A DNA stretch of 35,239 nt from positions 1 to 35,239 of the forward strand of contig NZ_RWKW01000103.1 of the NCBI RefSeq assembly GCF_003970795.1. Direction: 5' to 3'. Origin of the DNA: Aquibium carbonis. Lineage in GTDB: Bacteria > Pseudomonadota > Alphaproteobacteria > Rhizobiales > Rhizobiaceae. Position 1 is the first letter of the stretch; every line of letters starts with the position of its first letter. The position numbers and the translations under genes are program-made. Below, in pieces: positions 35,000 to 35,239 of this stretch. The notes beneath the pieces are model-generated. The model had not been told where the DNA came from and ran no database searches. It saw only the letters and a list, made by a program, of their open reading frames with translations.

Positions 35000-35239
35000 C
35001 GCCGCGTGATACGGGAAAGCGGCGGCAGGCGGAAGGGGGTGGCGGATCGCCTGCCCGAATGTGGAAGAAATCGACCCTCGGGACCGGCCGCGAAAAAAGT
35101 TTCGTCCGCCAACCCGTTGTTTTCCTTTGCGTCCGCGGGCCGCTCGCCAGTCTCCCTTCGTTTTTTTCATCCACGCGCCCGCCGCCACGCGCATAATTCT
35201 CGGCAGTTCCTTCCGCGGGGCCACCGATCATGACGGTGA
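35000..35239. other. Region upstream of the AEC permease, right edge
   Basis: This 240-bp stretch should contain the permease promoter. I see no convincing promoter pair. An ATG at 35230 on the plus strand is followed by only seven bases of window and lacks a clear ribosome site, so a further gene start cannot be supported. Confidence 0.4.

Noticed and set aside
35230-35239. Start of another plus-strand gene at the right edge
   Set aside because: Only an ATG and seven bases are present and no clear ribosome site precedes it.

Overview
The window is a GC-rich chromosomal segment (about 65-70 percent G+C by eye) from an alphaproteobacterium, most likely a Hyphomicrobiales (Rhizobiales) member near Phyllobacteriaceae or Rhizobiaceae. 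The evidence is an NNR repair gene divergent from glnB-glnA, an ExoR-type Sel1 repeat protein, a PopZ polar organizer, and the valS-popZ-tolC-pcm order typical of alphaproteobacteria. Species cannot be fixed from the sequence.

Left part (1-13600) is mostly core genome. It holds a partial NAD(P)H-hydrate repair enzyme, the PII/glutamine synthetase pair behind a well-formed sigma-54 promoter with a terminator after glnA, exonuclease III, a small secreted protein, exoR, a TerC membrane protein, valS, popZ, tolC and pcm. tRNA-Cys and tRNA-Asn follow, with a small membrane protein between them.

Middle part (13600-25250) is more accessory. It starts with a SulP anion transporter plus tandem universal stress protein operon that ends in a frameshifted TraR/DksA-like remnant. 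An aminopropyltransferase-like gene is translationally coupled to a stand-alone Hen1-type RNA 2'-O-methyltransferase. A tight three-gene operon encodes a PD-(D/E)XK nuclease of the PGN_0703 type, an SbcD/Mre11-like nuclease and an SbcC/Rad50-like ATPase without a visible zinc hook. A potassium channel and a YtkA-like/diheme peroxidase pair close the part.

Right part (25400-35239) is a catabolic locus. The minus-strand genes suyA, suyB, slcC-like, comC-like, an aldehyde dehydrogenase and an aldose epimerase stand divergent from a GntR/HutC regulator, with a palindromic AT-rich operator placed on the suyA promoter. Read together, the proposed route is 3-sulfolactaldehyde to (S)-sulfolactate (aldehyde dehydrogenase), to sulfopyruvate (SlcC), to (R)-sulfolactate (ComC), to pyruvate plus sulfite (SuyAB). 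An AEC-family permease next to the regulator may carry the substrate. A KDG kinase gene lies on the far side, and between it and the epimerase sits an AT-rich orphan gene (about 44 percent G+C in the rows counted) encoding a membrane-anchored coiled-coil protein. That gene is the clearest sign of horizontal acquisition in the window.

Functions are inferred by reading protein sequence and gene context; no database search was possible.
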